Of a stretch of 64,000 bases of DNA, positions 34,471 to 43,694 are shown one piece after another. The translations under genes and the position numbers were made by a program. The notes beneath the pieces are model-generated. The model was not told the origin of the DNA and did no database searches. It saw nothing but the letters and a program-made list of their open reading frames with translations. The DNA is from Candidatus Thiodiazotropha sp. (ex Monitilora ramsayi) (GTDB lineage: Bacteria > Pseudomonadota > Gammaproteobacteria > Chromatiales > Chromatiaceae). Where the stretch lies: NCBI GenBank assembly GCA_025655575.1, contig JAHXIP010000006.1, forward strand, positions 62,001-126,000, in the 5' to 3' direction. Within the stretch, counting starts at the first letter, position 1. The number at the start of each line of letters is the position of its first letter.

Positions 34471-35100
34471 ATGCCGAAACTGACCCTCTCATTCAAAGGA
34501 CATGTCATCGATGTTTTCCATCTGGAGAAGGAAGAAACCCGTGTTGGACGCGATGAAGGATGTGATATTCGCATCGACAGTCTGGCGATCGCCCCACAGC
34601 AGGCGCTAATTCGTCAGATTGATGACGAAAACCACGAATTGACCGCATTGGACAGCGCATTTCCTGTTCTGGTGAATCACGACAAGATAGAGACCACCCC
34701 CCTATCCCACGGAGATGTCATTCAAATCGGTAAGCATACGCTTAGCTTCTCCGAAGACGTTATGGAGTTGGGTACTGATCTGAGCACAGACTTGAGGCAG
34801 CGTGAAGACGAAAGCAGCCAAAGCAACGATAACGATTTGCCGGCAAGCGGAATACTGCAAATCATGAATGGTGAGAACTTTGGGCGGATCATTCCACTCA
34901 AACGTAATATGACCCGTATCGGTCATGTAGGCGGTGATTGCGCCATGGTATCCAAGCGGGATGACGGCTTCTTCCTCTCTTTTCTCGAGGGCGCACATCC
35001 ACCCATCGTCAATCGCCATGCGATTGGTGACGAGAGCTACCGATTGAATGAAGGAGACATTATCGAAGTCGGTGGCACAAAAATGCAGTTTCACGCATGA
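34471..35100 (+). CDS. Double FHA-like domain protein
   Basis: The start at 34471 (MPKLTLSFKGHVID) is chosen because the protein domain begins there. Residues 1-95 follow the FHA fold (ETRVGRDEGCDIRIDS, then LSHGDVIQIGKHTL). The usual S-x-x-H phosphothreonine-binding loop reads APQQALI, so the canonical Ser and His are missing. A second FHA-like domain (about 125-209: GRIIPLKRNMTRIG, then LNEGDIIEVGGTKMQFHA) also lacks them. FHA domains bind phosphothreonine partners, but these copies may bind by another route. The PilZ gene begins ten bases after its stop, so the pair is one unit, divergent from fleQ. Confidence 0.75.
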   Translation: MPKLTLSFKGHVIDVFHLEKEETRVGRDEGCDIRIDSLAIAPQQALIRQIDDENHELTALDSAFPVLVNHDKIETTPLSHGDVIQIGKHTLSFSEDVMELGTDLSTDLRQREDESSQSNDNDLPASGILQIMNGENFGRIIPLKRNMTRIGHVGGDCAMVSKRDDGFFLSFLEGAHPPIVNRHAIGDESYRLNEGDIIEVGGTKMQFHA

Positions 35101-35110
35101 GATACGAACC

Positions 35111-35476
35111 ATGAACGATCCAGCTACAAATGAACGCAGGCGTTTTCACCGGATTCTCTTCGATGCCCCAACCACCATCGAATCCGATGGGGTGATTCAC
35201 CAAACCACACTGTTGGATATCTCACTGAAAGGCGCACTGGCGAAGGCACCTCCGAACTGGCAACCACGAGCGGGAGAGCTGGTCTCAATCAGTGTGCAAC
35301 TGGATGAAAACACCGCCATCAACATGCAGGCCCTCTGTGCCCATATCGAAGCGGATACTGTGGGTTTCCTGTGCGATGAGATAGATATGGACAGCATCTC
35401 TCTTCTACGCCGCCTGGTTGAACTGAACATCGGAGATGAAACCCTGTTACAGCGGGATCTCGCTGCGTTGGGATAA
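35111..35476 (+). CDS. PilZ-domain cyclic-di-GMP receptor
   Basis: The 121-residue single-domain protein starts at the ATG at 35111. The two PilZ cyclic-di-GMP motifs are intact: RRRFHR (RxxxR, residues 8-13) and DISLKGAL (D/N-x-S-x-x-G). The beta-barrel follows with QPRAGELVSISVQL and a C-terminal helix. It is translated right after the FHA-like protein. A free-standing PilZ protein beside fleQ suggests control of motility or surface attachment by cyclic-di-GMP (inference). Confidence 0.9.
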   Translation: MNDPATNERRRFHRILFDAPTTIESDGVIHQTTLLDISLKGALAKAPPNWQPRAGELVSISVQLDENTAINMQALCAHIEADTVGFLCDEIDMDSISLLRRLVELNIGDETLLQRDLAALG

Positions 35477-35531
35477 CCCACCCTCCTGAATGAGCCACCC
35501 TCTACTCTGACAGAGGTTAACCCTCTGGCGG

Positions 35532-36914
35532 TTATAACTCCCCCAGCACGTCAGACAAATTTTCTACGGCGATCACTTCCATTCCTTCCACACCTTGCTT
35601 CGGACAATTCGCTTTGGGCACAATGGCCCGCAGGAAACCATGTTTAGCCGCCTCTCGCAGACGCTCCTGACCATTGGGAACCGGCCTGATCTCTCCTGTC
35701 AGCCCCACTTCCCCGAAGACCACCAAACCACGATCCAGCGGCCGATCCCGGAAGCTCGACAAGGCAGCCATGAGCACGGCAAGGTCAGCAGCCGTCTCTG
35801 TGATGCGGACACCTCCCACCACATTGACATAGACATCCTGATCGAACATGCCGACCCCGGCATGACGATGCAGCACTGCCAGCAGCATGGAGAGTCGGTT
35901 TTGTTCAAGCCCCAAAGTCACTCGCCGGGGATTGGCCAGCGGACTCTCGTCAACCAACGCTTGTACTTCCACCAACAGCGGACGCGTTCCCTCACGTGTC
36001 ACCAGGATGACACTACCTGGTACGGACTCTGCCTGCCGTGAAAGGAATATGGCCGAGGGGTTACTGACCTCCTTCAATCCCTTATCGGTCATGGCGAACA
36101 TACCCAGTTCGTTGACTGCGCCAAAACGGTTTTTTATCGTCCGAATCAGACGGAATTGACTGCCTGCCTCACCCTCAAAATAGAGCACCGTATCAACCAT
36201 ATGCTCCAACACCCGGGGCCCCGCCAGATTTCCTTCTTTCGTGACGTGACCAACCAGAAATACCGCAGTACCGCTGCGTTTGGCAAAGTGCACTAACTGG
36301 GCAGTAGCCTCACGTACCTGAGAGACCGAGCCAGGTGCTGACTGCAACAGTTCGGTGTACATAGTCTGGATGGAATCCACTACCATCACCTGCGGCTGCT
36401 CCCGTTCAGCATTGGCGATAATCCGCTCGACACAGGTCTCCGGCAACAAGCGCAATTCATCCGCCGGCAGGCCCAGACGCTGAGCCCGTAAGGAGATCTG
36501 ACGTGGAGATTCCTCACCGGATACGTAGAGGGTCTTCAATCCGTGGGAGAGTCTGGCCAGAGTCTGTATTAATAACGTCGATTTACCAATACCAGGATCT
36601 CCACCGATTAACACGACAGAGCCATCAACCAGGCCGCCACCCAGTACGCGATCCAGTTCACTGCTGCCGGTGGGTGCACGAGCCTCTCGTTCCACTTCCA
36701 CTTCTGTCAGCATCAATACAGCGGGACTCCCCCCACTTCCAGCATAACCGGCAAATCGACTGGATGTATTGCCGCTCGAAACCGGCGCAAGACTCTCCTC
36801 CAGCACATTCCAGGCCTGACACTCGGAACATTGGCCTGCCCACTTGGGAAAGGTGGCGCCACAGGCACTGCAGGCATAGAGAGATTTGGCTGTTTTCTTC
36901 CCACCCTGAGCCAT
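35532..36914 (-). CDS. radA: DNA repair protein RadA
   Basis: The 460 residues have the N-terminal zinc site C15xxC18...C29xxC32, a RecA-like ATPase with Walker A GGDPGIGKS (about 98-106), the RadA-specific KNRFG motif and a C-terminal Lon-protease-like domain (LAVLMAALSSFRDRPL, then GEVGLTGEIRP). RadA is a helicase that drives branch migration in recombination. Its start overlaps the alr stop by one base. Confidence 0.97.
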   Translation of the reverse strand: MAQGGKKTAKSLYACSACGATFPKWAGQCSECQAWNVLEESLAPVSSGNTSSRFAGYAGSGGSPAVLMLTEVEVEREARAPTGSSELDRVLGGGLVDGSVVLIGGDPGIGKSTLLIQTLARLSHGLKTLYVSGEESPRQISLRAQRLGLPADELRLLPETCVERIIANAEREQPQVMVVDSIQTMYTELLQSAPGSVSQVREATAQLVHFAKRSGTAVFLVGHVTKEGNLAGPRVLEHMVDTVLYFEGEAGSQFRLIRTIKNRFGAVNELGMFAMTDKGLKEVSNPSAIFLSRQAESVPGSVILVTREGTRPLLVEVQALVDESPLANPRRVTLGLEQNRLSMLLAVLHRHAGVGMFDQDVYVNVVGGVRITETAADLAVLMAALSSFRDRPLDRGLVVFGEVGLTGEIRPVPNGQERLREAAKHGFLRAIVPKANCPKQGVEGMEVIAVENLSDVLGEL

Positions 36915-38017
36915 CAGACCTCCTTATCCTCGTCTACATTCTGATCGATAAAATTGACCCGAGAAGTCACACCGCAGAGCAGCTCATAGCCAATGGTACC
37001 TGCCTTTTGGGCGACCTCCTCCACCGGCAATCCCCGACCCCAGAGTACGACCTCATCACCCACTTTTACCGACGGGTAGTTTCTGGCGTCCAGCGTAATC
37101 ATATCCATGGAGACTCTGCCGATGAGCGGCAGGCGTCGCCCCTCTACCAGGACCGGCGTACCTTCTACCGCATGCCGGGGATAGCCATCTCCATATCCTG
37201 CAGCAACAACCACTACCGGCATGGCTTCGGGACATTCATAGGCTCCACCATAACCGACACGGTCACCCTGCTGGCACTGTCTGACAGCGATCACACGGCT
37301 GCGTAGTGTCATCACTGGTTGCAGGCCCTCATCATCGGCAGAGCTACCGACAAACGGTGAGACACCATAGAGCATGATGCCGGGGCGCACCCAATCCCGA
37401 TGTGATTCCCTAAATCCCAACACCCCAGCCGAGTTGGCGATTGAGCATTGGGAGAAGGCATGCAGCGGGAGGGAATCGAAATGTGCCAACTGGGTCTGAG
37501 TGGCACTGTCCCCACGATCATCCGCATTCGCCAGATGCGTCATAAGATTGAGTTGTTTTACGCAGGAAAGGGCCCTCAGTCGATTGATAATTTGATCGAT
37601 GTGATCAAGAGGAAATCCGAGACGATGCATACCCGTATCCACCTTGAGCCAGACCGTTAGGGTGTGAGTACCGAGAGAGAGTGCATCGAATAGAGAGAGC
37701 TGCTGGTTGTCATGGACGGTGACTTCAAAACCATTTCGAGCTGCCAGCATCAGCGCCTCTTGCGTATAGCAGCCTCCCATAATCATTATCGGGTGATCGA
37801 AGCCACCTTGCCTGAGATTTAGCGCCTCGTCGATCCGGGCTACTGCAAAACCGTCAGTGTTAAGCAGAGCGCGTGCAACCCGTTCGATCCCATGCCCATA
37901 GGCATTGGCCTTGATGACAGACCAAATACGGCTTGCCGATGCAGACCGACGCACCTGCTGAAGATTGTGGCGCAGAGCGGCATGATCAATCACTGCCTGC
38001 GGGGCATAGCCCATCAA
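36914..38017 (-). CDS. alr: Alanine racemase
   Basis: The 367-residue fold type III PLP enzyme has the catalytic lysine in VIKANAYGHG (Lys36), the second catalytic tyrosine in RVGYGGAY (about 258) and the GRVSMDMITLD block. The enzyme makes D-alanine for peptidoglycan. The start overlaps the dnaB stop (ATGA), so dnaB-alr-radA are cotranscribed, an order known from many gammaproteobacteria. Confidence 0.97.
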   Translation of the reverse strand: MMGYAPQAVIDHAALRHNLQQVRRSASASRIWSVIKANAYGHGIERVARALLNTDGFAVARIDEALNLRQGGFDHPIMIMGGCYTQEALMLAARNGFEVTVHDNQQLSLFDALSLGTHTLTVWLKVDTGMHRLGFPLDHIDQIINRLRALSCVKQLNLMTHLANADDRGDSATQTQLAHFDSLPLHAFSQCSIANSAGVLGFRESHRDWVRPGIMLYGVSPFVGSSADDEGLQPVMTLRSRVIAVRQCQQGDRVGYGGAYECPEAMPVVVVAAGYGDGYPRHAVEGTPVLVEGRRLPLIGRVSMDMITLDARNYPSVKVGDEVVLWGRGLPVEEVAQKAGTIGYELLCGVTSRVNFIDQNVDEDKEV

Positions 38018-39435
38018 TAGCCCTCGTCGTTATAGACGTTGTCGATATAGTTTTCGAACTTGGTGTACTTGCCCAGGAAGGTAAGGCGGGTTGTACCAAT
38101 GGGGCCATTACGTTGTTTACCGATAATGATTTCGGCAATGCCTTTTTCAGGACTGTCCTCGTTGTAGACTTCATCCCGATAGATGAAGACAATCAGGTCC
38201 GCATCCTGCTCGATGGCACCGGACTCACGCAGATCAGACATAATCGGGCGTTTATTGGTACGCTGCTCCAGACTGCGATTGAGCTGGGAGAGTGCAATAA
38301 CCGGCACATCCAGCTCTTTGGCTAACGCCTTTAGGGAACGGGAAATGGCTGAGATCTCGTTGGTCCTGTTATCCCCTTCCCCTGGGGCCTGCATCAGTTG
38401 CAGATAATCGATGACGATCAGGCCCAGGTCACTGTGTTCACGCTTCAGGCGACGGGCACGGGCACGTACTTCAGTCGGAGAGAGTGCCGGGGTGTCGTCG
38501 ATATAGAGACGGGTTTCAGCCAACATGCTGACCGCCGAGGAGAGCCTGGGCCACTCGTCATCTTCGAGCTTGCCGGTACGCACCCGCAACTGATCGATAC
38601 GACCCAGGGAGGACATCATACGCATGGCCAGGGAGTCACCGGGCATCTCCATACTGAAGACCGCCACCGGCTTGCCTCCCTGAATCGCCACATTTTCGGC
38701 GATATTCATGGCAAAGGTGGTTTTACCCATAGAAGGGCGACCTGCGACGATAACAAGATCCGCATGCTGCAGACCCGATGTCATCTGGTCAAAATCGGTA
38801 AACCCGGTGCTGACGCCAGTAATGGGCTCGTCCTGCTGAAACAGCGTCTCGATACGATCGACCGCCTGGGTCAGCAACGTCTTGATGGGACTGAAACCGC
38901 CGCCACCGCGACTGGTCTGTTCTGCTATCTCGAAGACCTTGCGCTCCGCATCGTCGAGCAGCTCTGCACATTTACGCCCTTGGGGGTGATAGGCACTTTC
39001 GGCAATATCTGTGCTGACGGAGATCAGCTGACGCATCACCGAATATTCGCGCACGATGGTGGCATAGGATTTGATGTTGGCTGCACTGGGCGTCTCCTCC
39101 ACCAACCTGACCAGGTAGGGCAAACCACCGGTGGCTTCCAGCTCTCCACCACGCTCGAGATGCTCAGCCAGAGTCACCACATCAAAGGGTTGCCCCTCAT
39201 CCGCCTGGGCGGCGATGGCATTGAAAATCAGCCGGTGTTCCTTGCGGTAAAAATCCGTTTCCAGTACCTGATCAGCCACCTTCTCCCAAGCGGTATTGTC
39301 GAGCATCAGGCCACCCAAAACCGATTGCTCGCCCTGTATTGAATGTGGCGGCATCTTGATGGCCTGGGTATCCAGATCAGGATAGGTCGGGATATCGTCT
39401 GGGTATGCGGTTTCTGACATGGAGTTCGTCAACAA
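38014..39435 (-). CDS. dnaB: Replicative DNA helicase DnaB
   Basis: The 473 residues have an N-terminal domain (PPHSIQGEQSVLGGLMLDN), a linker helix and the RecA-like motor with Walker A GRPSMGKTT (about 229-237). Walker B LIVIDYLQLM and the C-terminal DLRESGAIEQDADLIVFIYR signature follow. No intein interrupts the Walker region. DnaB unwinds DNA at the fork. It follows rplI in the ribosomal-replication operon. Confidence 0.97.
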   Translation of the reverse strand: MLTNSMSETAYPDDIPTYPDLDTQAIKMPPHSIQGEQSVLGGLMLDNTAWEKVADQVLETDFYRKEHRLIFNAIAAQADEGQPFDVVTLAEHLERGGELEATGGLPYLVRLVEETPSAANIKSYATIVREYSVMRQLISVSTDIAESAYHPQGRKCAELLDDAERKVFEIAEQTSRGGGGFSPIKTLLTQAVDRIETLFQQDEPITGVSTGFTDFDQMTSGLQHADLVIVAGRPSMGKTTFAMNIAENVAIQGGKPVAVFSMEMPGDSLAMRMMSSLGRIDQLRVRTGKLEDDEWPRLSSAVSMLAETRLYIDDTPALSPTEVRARARRLKREHSDLGLIVIDYLQLMQAPGEGDNRTNEISAISRSLKALAKELDVPVIALSQLNRSLEQRTNKRPIMSDLRESGAIEQDADLIVFIYRDEVYNEDSPEKGIAEIIIGKQRNGPIGTTRLTFLGKYTKFENYIDNVYNDEGY

Positions 39436-39667
39436 GCCTTAAGCAAGATGATCCTTGGATGAGCTAGCATAAGGGACAGACTCGGTATGGTCAAAGAGAG
39501 CAGATCTCAAATAAGGCACCCGATCTATCAAGATAGAAATGGACATCAAAGCCAATATCTCATCCAAAATGAGTGCCTTATCGTTAACAACGTGTGTTCT
39601 TGATAGGGGAATCGCATCACAAGCGTAGTCCTGGCGGTTTCCCAGCACTTGGGACCGTGAACACGAA

Positions 39668-39698
39668 AGCCCCGACGGCAGGTAATACCGTCGAGGCT
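39668..39698 (-). terminator. Hairpin terminator after rplI
   Basis: On the minus strand AGCCTCGACGG and CCGTCGGGGCT pair over 11 bases with one G-T around a nine-base loop, followed by TTTCG. It lies 24 bases after the rplI stop and separates the ribosomal genes from dnaB. The T tract is short. The rest of 39436-39722 holds no gene. Confidence 0.65.
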
Positions 39699-39722
39699 TA
39701 TGGGCCGATCACCGCAGAGTAG

Positions 39723-40172
39723 TTACTCTTCAGGGACGATGGTCAGCTTGACGACCGCGTTGACGTCTGCATGCAAGTGAATGTCGACATCATACTCGCC
39801 AGTGATACGAAATGGGCCATTTGGCAGCATGACCTCTTTCTTCTCCAACTCGATACCTGCGCCTATAACAGCCTTGGAGATATCACTGGTCCCCACTGAA
39901 CCGAACAAGCGTCCCTCTTCACCTGACTTGCAGCTGATACTGACTTCAAGACCGTCCAGCTTCGCCTTGCGGGCTTCAGCGGCAGCCAGCTTTTCGGATG
40001 CCTCCTTCTCAAGTTCAGCACGGCGGGCTTCGAACACTTTCAGGTTCTCTTCCGTAGCCGGTACAGCTTTCCCTGAGGGAATCAGGAAGTTACGTCCGAA
40101 ACCGTTCTTGACGTTTACCTTTTCACCCAGATCACCCAGGTTATCCACTTTCTGCAACAGAATAATTTCCAT
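39723..40172 (-). CDS. rplI: 50S ribosomal protein L9
   Basis: The ATG at 40172 (MEIILLQKVDNLGDLGEKV), eight bases after GAAGGTGA, gives 149 residues, the same as E. coli L9. The frame continues eight codons upstream, but these are not part of the family. The NGFGRNFLIPSGKAVPAT motif and the long central helix (LEKEASEKLAAAEARKAKLDG) are classic. L9 binds 23S rRNA at the base of the L1 stalk. Confidence 0.97.
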   Translation of the reverse strand: MEIILLQKVDNLGDLGEKVNVKNGFGRNFLIPSGKAVPATEENLKVFEARRAELEKEASEKLAAAEARKAKLDGLEVSISCKSGEEGRLFGSVGTSDISKAVIGAGIELEKKEVMLPNGPFRITGEYDVDIHLHADVNAVVKLTIVPEE

Positions 40173-40254
40173 TGTAATCACCTTCGTATAGGTCAAATCT
40201 TTTCAATGCCCCGCCATCCTGCCTTATGGCCAAGATGATCGTGACATCATCAAC

Positions 40255-41169
40255 TCATCCACTATCAAGTTTGCCAGGATAGCGGGCGCGAAAATCGAGC
40301 CAGACATCCAACAGACCAATGGTTACCAGTACCATTGCCATCTGCGGCATGAACACCAGGAGCAACACATAGGTTGCCACCAACCAGTTCAACGGGCTTT
40401 TCAGCTTACCGAACACACCATGGGCGACAGCCAGACCCTGCAGCAGGAAAACCGGCAGGACGACAGCGCCCAGACAGCTAACCATTTCAGACAGTGCCAT
40501 GCCGGGAATCAGCCATAGCGTCATTACAGCAGCACCCAGTAACCCTAAAGGTTTGTGGCACCGTAACTGCTGAAACTCCGTGGCGAATCCCCCAGGGTTG
40601 TAGAGCAGTGCCTGCCACCAGCGAGCCACATAGAGACTCAGCAATAGCTGTAGCAGAAACCCCGCTGCAATCACGCCACACATCACTACCGAAAGCTGGT
40701 TGATCGCCTCGACACTCTGTGCCTGATTGAATAAACCAGCTTCTACAAAGCGTTGGGCCATAGGCTCCAATTGCTCTCGCCAAAACTCGGCCGGGTTACC
40801 CAGACTGACATACTGCCCCAACACGATCAGTAGCCCGAATCCGAGACTGATCTGAGTCGTCAGGGCCAACGAGCGACTATTGCGTAGAAATAACGCTAAT
40901 AACCCGATGGGCAACCATTGCAAAAGCAGAAAGCCCAAGGCCGGCAACGGATTCCCAAAGATCAGGAACATCAATAAACCACATGCCAGGGTAGACCCAC
41001 CGGCTGTCATGGCACCGGCTTTTCCCCCCTGACGCAAGCTTACCAAGCCCACGCATGCCGTGCTGAGTATGCCGATCAACGGGAAGATCAGGGAGAACAT
41101 CGCCAGTACGGAAGTTACCATGACTGACTGGGAAAGCCCCTGCATCACAAAGGATGCCAACCTCTTCAT
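40255..41169 (-). CDS. DUF2232 integral membrane protein
   Basis: The 304 residues have about eight hydrophobic helices, starting with SVMVTSVLAMFSLIFPLIGILSTA in pieces and ending with MAMVLVTIGLLDVWLDFRARYPG. Proteins of this kind (YybS-like, DUF2232) are often inserted between rpsR and rplI in gammaproteobacteria, as here. Their role is unproven; a transporter S-component-like fold has been suggested by family comparison. Confidence 0.82.
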   Translation of the reverse strand: MKRLASFVMQGLSQSVMVTSVLAMFSLIFPLIGILSTACVGLVSLRQGGKAGAMTAGGSTLACGLLMFLIFGNPLPALGFLLLQWLPIGLLALFLRNSRSLALTTQISLGFGLLIVLGQYVSLGNPAEFWREQLEPMAQRFVEAGLFNQAQSVEAINQLSVVMCGVIAAGFLLQLLLSLYVARWWQALLYNPGGFATEFQQLRCHKPLGLLGAAVMTLWLIPGMALSEMVSCLGAVVLPVFLLQGLAVAHGVFGKLKSPLNWLVATYVLLLVFMPQMAMVLVTIGLLDVWLDFRARYPGKLDSG

Positions 41170-41198
41170 GCCGCTGCCCGGTTGTTCAATAAACTCCC

Positions 41199-41423
41199 TT
41201 AGTGCTGATCAGTATAAGGCAGCAACGCAATATAGCGGGCACGCTTGATAGCACTTGCCAGCTGACGTTGATACTTTGCCTTGGTTCCCGTGATACGGCT
41301 CGGGACAATTTTGCCGCTCTCGCTGACATATGCCTTGAGCAGATTCAGATCCTTGTAATCAATATCTGTAATGCCTTCTGCTGTGAAGCGGCAAAATTTC
41401 TTACGACGAAAAAAACGCGCCAT
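41199..41423 (-). CDS. rpsR: 30S ribosomal protein S18
   Basis: The 74 residues start [18 protein letters not shown] and include [19 protein letters not shown] and the C-terminal [18 protein letters not shown], all standard S18 blocks. S18 pairs with S6 on the 30S platform; the gene follows rpsF by 26 bases. Confidence 0.98.
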   Translation of the reverse strand: MARFFRRKKFCRFTAEGITDIDYKDLNLLKAYVSESGKIVPSRITGTKAKYQRQLASAIKRARYIALLPYTDQH

Positions 41424-41449
41424 TTTCTTAATCCTCTTTCAACCAGTGC

Positions 41450-41884
41450 TTATGCATCTTCTTCGGAAGCTTCTGTTTCCGATTCCGATTCGCTCTTTTC
41501 CGGCTCAGACCTGGACTCAGGCTCGTCATCACGCCGATTCGATGAAGACGAGCTATCGTCCTCTTCCTGAGATTTGGCCAACTGAGATACCTCAGTGATC
41601 GCCTCATCTCGACGGATAACCATATTGCGAAGAACCGCATCATTGAAACGAAATGCGCTCTCCAGCTCGGACAATGCCTCGCTATCGCACTCGATATTCA
41701 TCAGCACGTAGTGTGCCTTATGAATTTTGTTGATGGGATAAGCCAATTGACGACGGCCCCAATCCTCCAAGCGGTGGATGGCGCCACCTTTGGTTTCAAT
41801 GCCCGAGCGATAACGCTCGATCATAGCGGGTACCTGTTCACTCTGATCCGGATGGACCAGGAACACGACTTCATAGTGCCTCAT
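41450..41884 (-). CDS. rpsF: 30S ribosomal protein S6
   Basis: The start is the ATG at 41884 ([19 protein letters not shown]) after AAAGGAG. The core ([27 protein letters not shown] in pieces, [13 protein letters not shown]) is normal. The last 38 residues form a low-complexity Ser/Glu/Asp/Arg tail, longer than the poly-glutamate-modified end of E. coli S6. S6 forms a dimer with S18 and autoregulates its operon in many bacteria. Confidence 0.97.
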   Translation of the reverse strand: MRHYEVVFLVHPDQSEQVPAMIERYRSGIETKGGAIHRLEDWGRRQLAYPINKIHKAHYVLMNIECDSEALSELESAFRFNDAVLRNMVIRRDEAITEVSQLAKSQEEDDSSSSSNRRDDEPESRSEPEKSESESETEASEEDA

Positions 41885-41907
41885 TGTCTCTCCTTTCGGG
41901 TTAGGCA

Positions 41908-41930
41908 GCCTTCCGCAGTGGCGGTAAGGC
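41908..41930 (-). promoter_or_regulatory. Possible S6:S18 autoregulatory leader hairpin
   Basis: On the minus strand GCCTT-A-CCGC-CACT-GCGG-AAGGC folds into a nine-base-pair stem with a bulged A, 23 bases before rpsF. S6:S18 autoregulation acts on a leader hairpin with an unpaired CCG in several bacteria; here the CCG seems paired, so identity is uncertain. Confidence 0.3.
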
Positions 41931-42164
41931 AAGGAGCGGTGTCTGCTCGGGGCGACACCAGGGAGCGCGGATTCTACACAACTGACTGGATATCCGCAAC
42001 TTACGGTTGAACTGCCCACACACATCGGACACTGGCGGAAAGGAGTTGGAAGTTGTTAAAAAAAATCCGTAGTAATCAAATAGATTCGAAAGCTTATGCC
42101 CAAAACCACTAACTCTGGGTGAAAAGCTCTGAACTCAATTTTCAGCTAGCCCAGCGAGCGGCCC

Positions 42165-42920
42165 CTAAAAATCAGCCTCGACACCCAGAAACAGACCATC
42201 AAATGACCAGTCGGCATAGATGCCGTCAAGGTCATCCAGTTCAAGGGAGAACCGACGGTATCCGCCCCGAACACTGAAATCGACAGCCATATTGTCTACC
42301 AGGGTATAAGCGGCGCCAGCTGTATAATCACGCAGTGTATGATCGCCTACACTGAGTAGACTGATATCGCCAAACAGTGACAGCCGGGTCGTAGGAATAC
42401 CGAATTCCACAGCGCCGTACAGCATTGGTACGATGCCTTTAAAACTTTCACGTGCATTCTGGCTACCATCAGAAATCAAGATATCGCCATCGAGATACTT
42501 GCCGTTGAATCCCAGATCGAACGAGACGGCATCATTATCGAGCAATTCATAATAGAAAATGAAGTCGCTGCTCTGGACATCAAAATCGACATCGACTGCC
42601 GTACTCAATGGATACGTGACACCGTTGAAGGTGAAATTGCTAGACAGTACATTATTTCCTTTACTCGAGAGGTCCGAGAACTTCAAACGGAAATTGGGGA
42701 TCATTGGCACGGGGTGTTCCAGTGCGAAAGAGAAGAGTGCCGGAGTTTCCGAACCCAGATCGAATGTCTGTAGATCGGCGGTATCCGCCAATTCACCCGA
42801 GGAGTCCATGGACCAGGCATCAACGCTCATGGTAACGCCTAATACGGTATCTGCCTGGACTGTGGTCAATGAGCAGGCACTTGCCAGCAAGGCGACCATT
42901 GTTTTCTTCACCATTCTCAC
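42165..42920 (-). CDS. Outer-membrane beta-barrel protein (TIGR04219-like)
   Basis: The 251 residues have a signal peptide (cleavage after VQA, about 23) and eight to ten amphipathic strands ending in phenylalanine (GLFLGVEADF), the outer-membrane signature. The opening DTVLGVTMSVDAW and the block EHPVPMIPNFRLKFSDLSS are typical of a small barrel family common in marine gammaproteobacteria and of unknown function. It lies between rlmB and rpsF but may have its own promoter. Confidence 0.82.
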   Translation of the reverse strand: MRMVKKTMVALLASACSLTTVQADTVLGVTMSVDAWSMDSSGELADTADLQTFDLGSETPALFSFALEHPVPMIPNFRLKFSDLSSKGNNVLSSNFTFNGVTYPLSTAVDVDFDVQSSDFIFYYELLDNDAVSFDLGFNGKYLDGDILISDGSQNARESFKGIVPMLYGAVEFGIPTTRLSLFGDISLLSVGDHTLRDYTAGAAYTLVDNMAVDFSVRGGYRRFSLELDDLDGIYADWSFDGLFLGVEADF

Positions 42921-42956
42921 AAACCCTCGTTACAATCACTGCTGATGCAATCAGCC

Positions 42957-43694
42957 TTATTTTCTCTGCCGAACCGCCTCATAGAGTGCCACACCTGTGG
43001 CCACCGAAACATTGAGGCTCTCCACAGTTCCTGACATTGGGAGATTAACCAATAGATCGCAATGTTCTCGGGTCAATCTGCGTAAACCCTTGCCCTCACC
43101 CCCCATCACGATTCCCAAGGGACCGGACATGTCTACCTCATAGAGCTCTTGAGTCGCCTCGCCCGCAGTGCCGACAAGCCAGATACCTTCGGCTTTCAGC
43201 CACTTCAAGGTCCTTGCCAGATTGGTCACTTGGATAAAAGGTACAAGCTCAGCCGCACCACTGGCCACCTTTCTAACCGTTGGGGTCAGTCCTACCGATC
43301 GATCACGCGGTGTAATGACCGCATGCACACCGGCTCCCTCCGCAGTACGCAGACAGGCGCCCAGGTTATGCGGATCTTGCACCTCATCCAGTATCAGAAG
43401 AAATGGAGCATGCTCCAGTCGTTTCAGCAATGCCTTCAGATAGGGTTCATCCTGGGTCTGCTGTTGACGCAGTTTCGCCATGACCCCCTGATGCCTGCCA
43501 CCATTGGACAACTCATCCAACACTGAACCCTTTGCTGTTCTGACATCGATGCCGGCCTGCTTCGAGAGTGACAATATCTCTTGGATCCGCTGATCCTTTC
43601 GTCCCACATCAATCAACAAATCGGCAAGCTGGTTGGGCCTTCGCAACGCGGACCGCACCGAGTGCAGACCGAATATCCATCCATCTTCTGACAT
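42957..43694 (-). CDS. rlmB: 23S rRNA 2'-O-methyltransferase RlmB
   Basis: The 245-residue SpoU-family enzyme has an N-terminal substrate-binding domain (WIFGLHSVRSALRR) and the three trefoil-knot motifs NLGACLRTAEGAG, GIVMGGEGKGLRRLT and LNVSVATGVALYEA. RlmB methylates G2251 of 23S rRNA with SAM. Its start overlaps the rnr stop by one base, the normal rnr-rlmB pair. Confidence 0.96.
   Translation of the reverse strand: MSEDGWIFGLHSVRSALRRPNQLADLLIDVGRKDQRIQEILSLSKQAGIDVRTAKGSVLDELSNGGRHQGVMAKLRQQQTQDEPYLKALLKRLEHAPFLLILDEVQDPHNLGACLRTAEGAGVHAVITPRDRSVGLTPTVRKVASGAAELVPFIQVTNLARTLKWLKAEGIWLVGTAGEATQELYEVDMSGPLGIVMGGEGKGLRRLTREHCDLLVNLPMSGTVESLNVSVATGVALYEAVRQRK

Noticed and set aside
38398..39342. 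Long plus-strand frame of 314 codons opposite dnaB
   Set aside because: It is an antisense shadow of dnaB; composition follows the codon pattern of the opposite strand.
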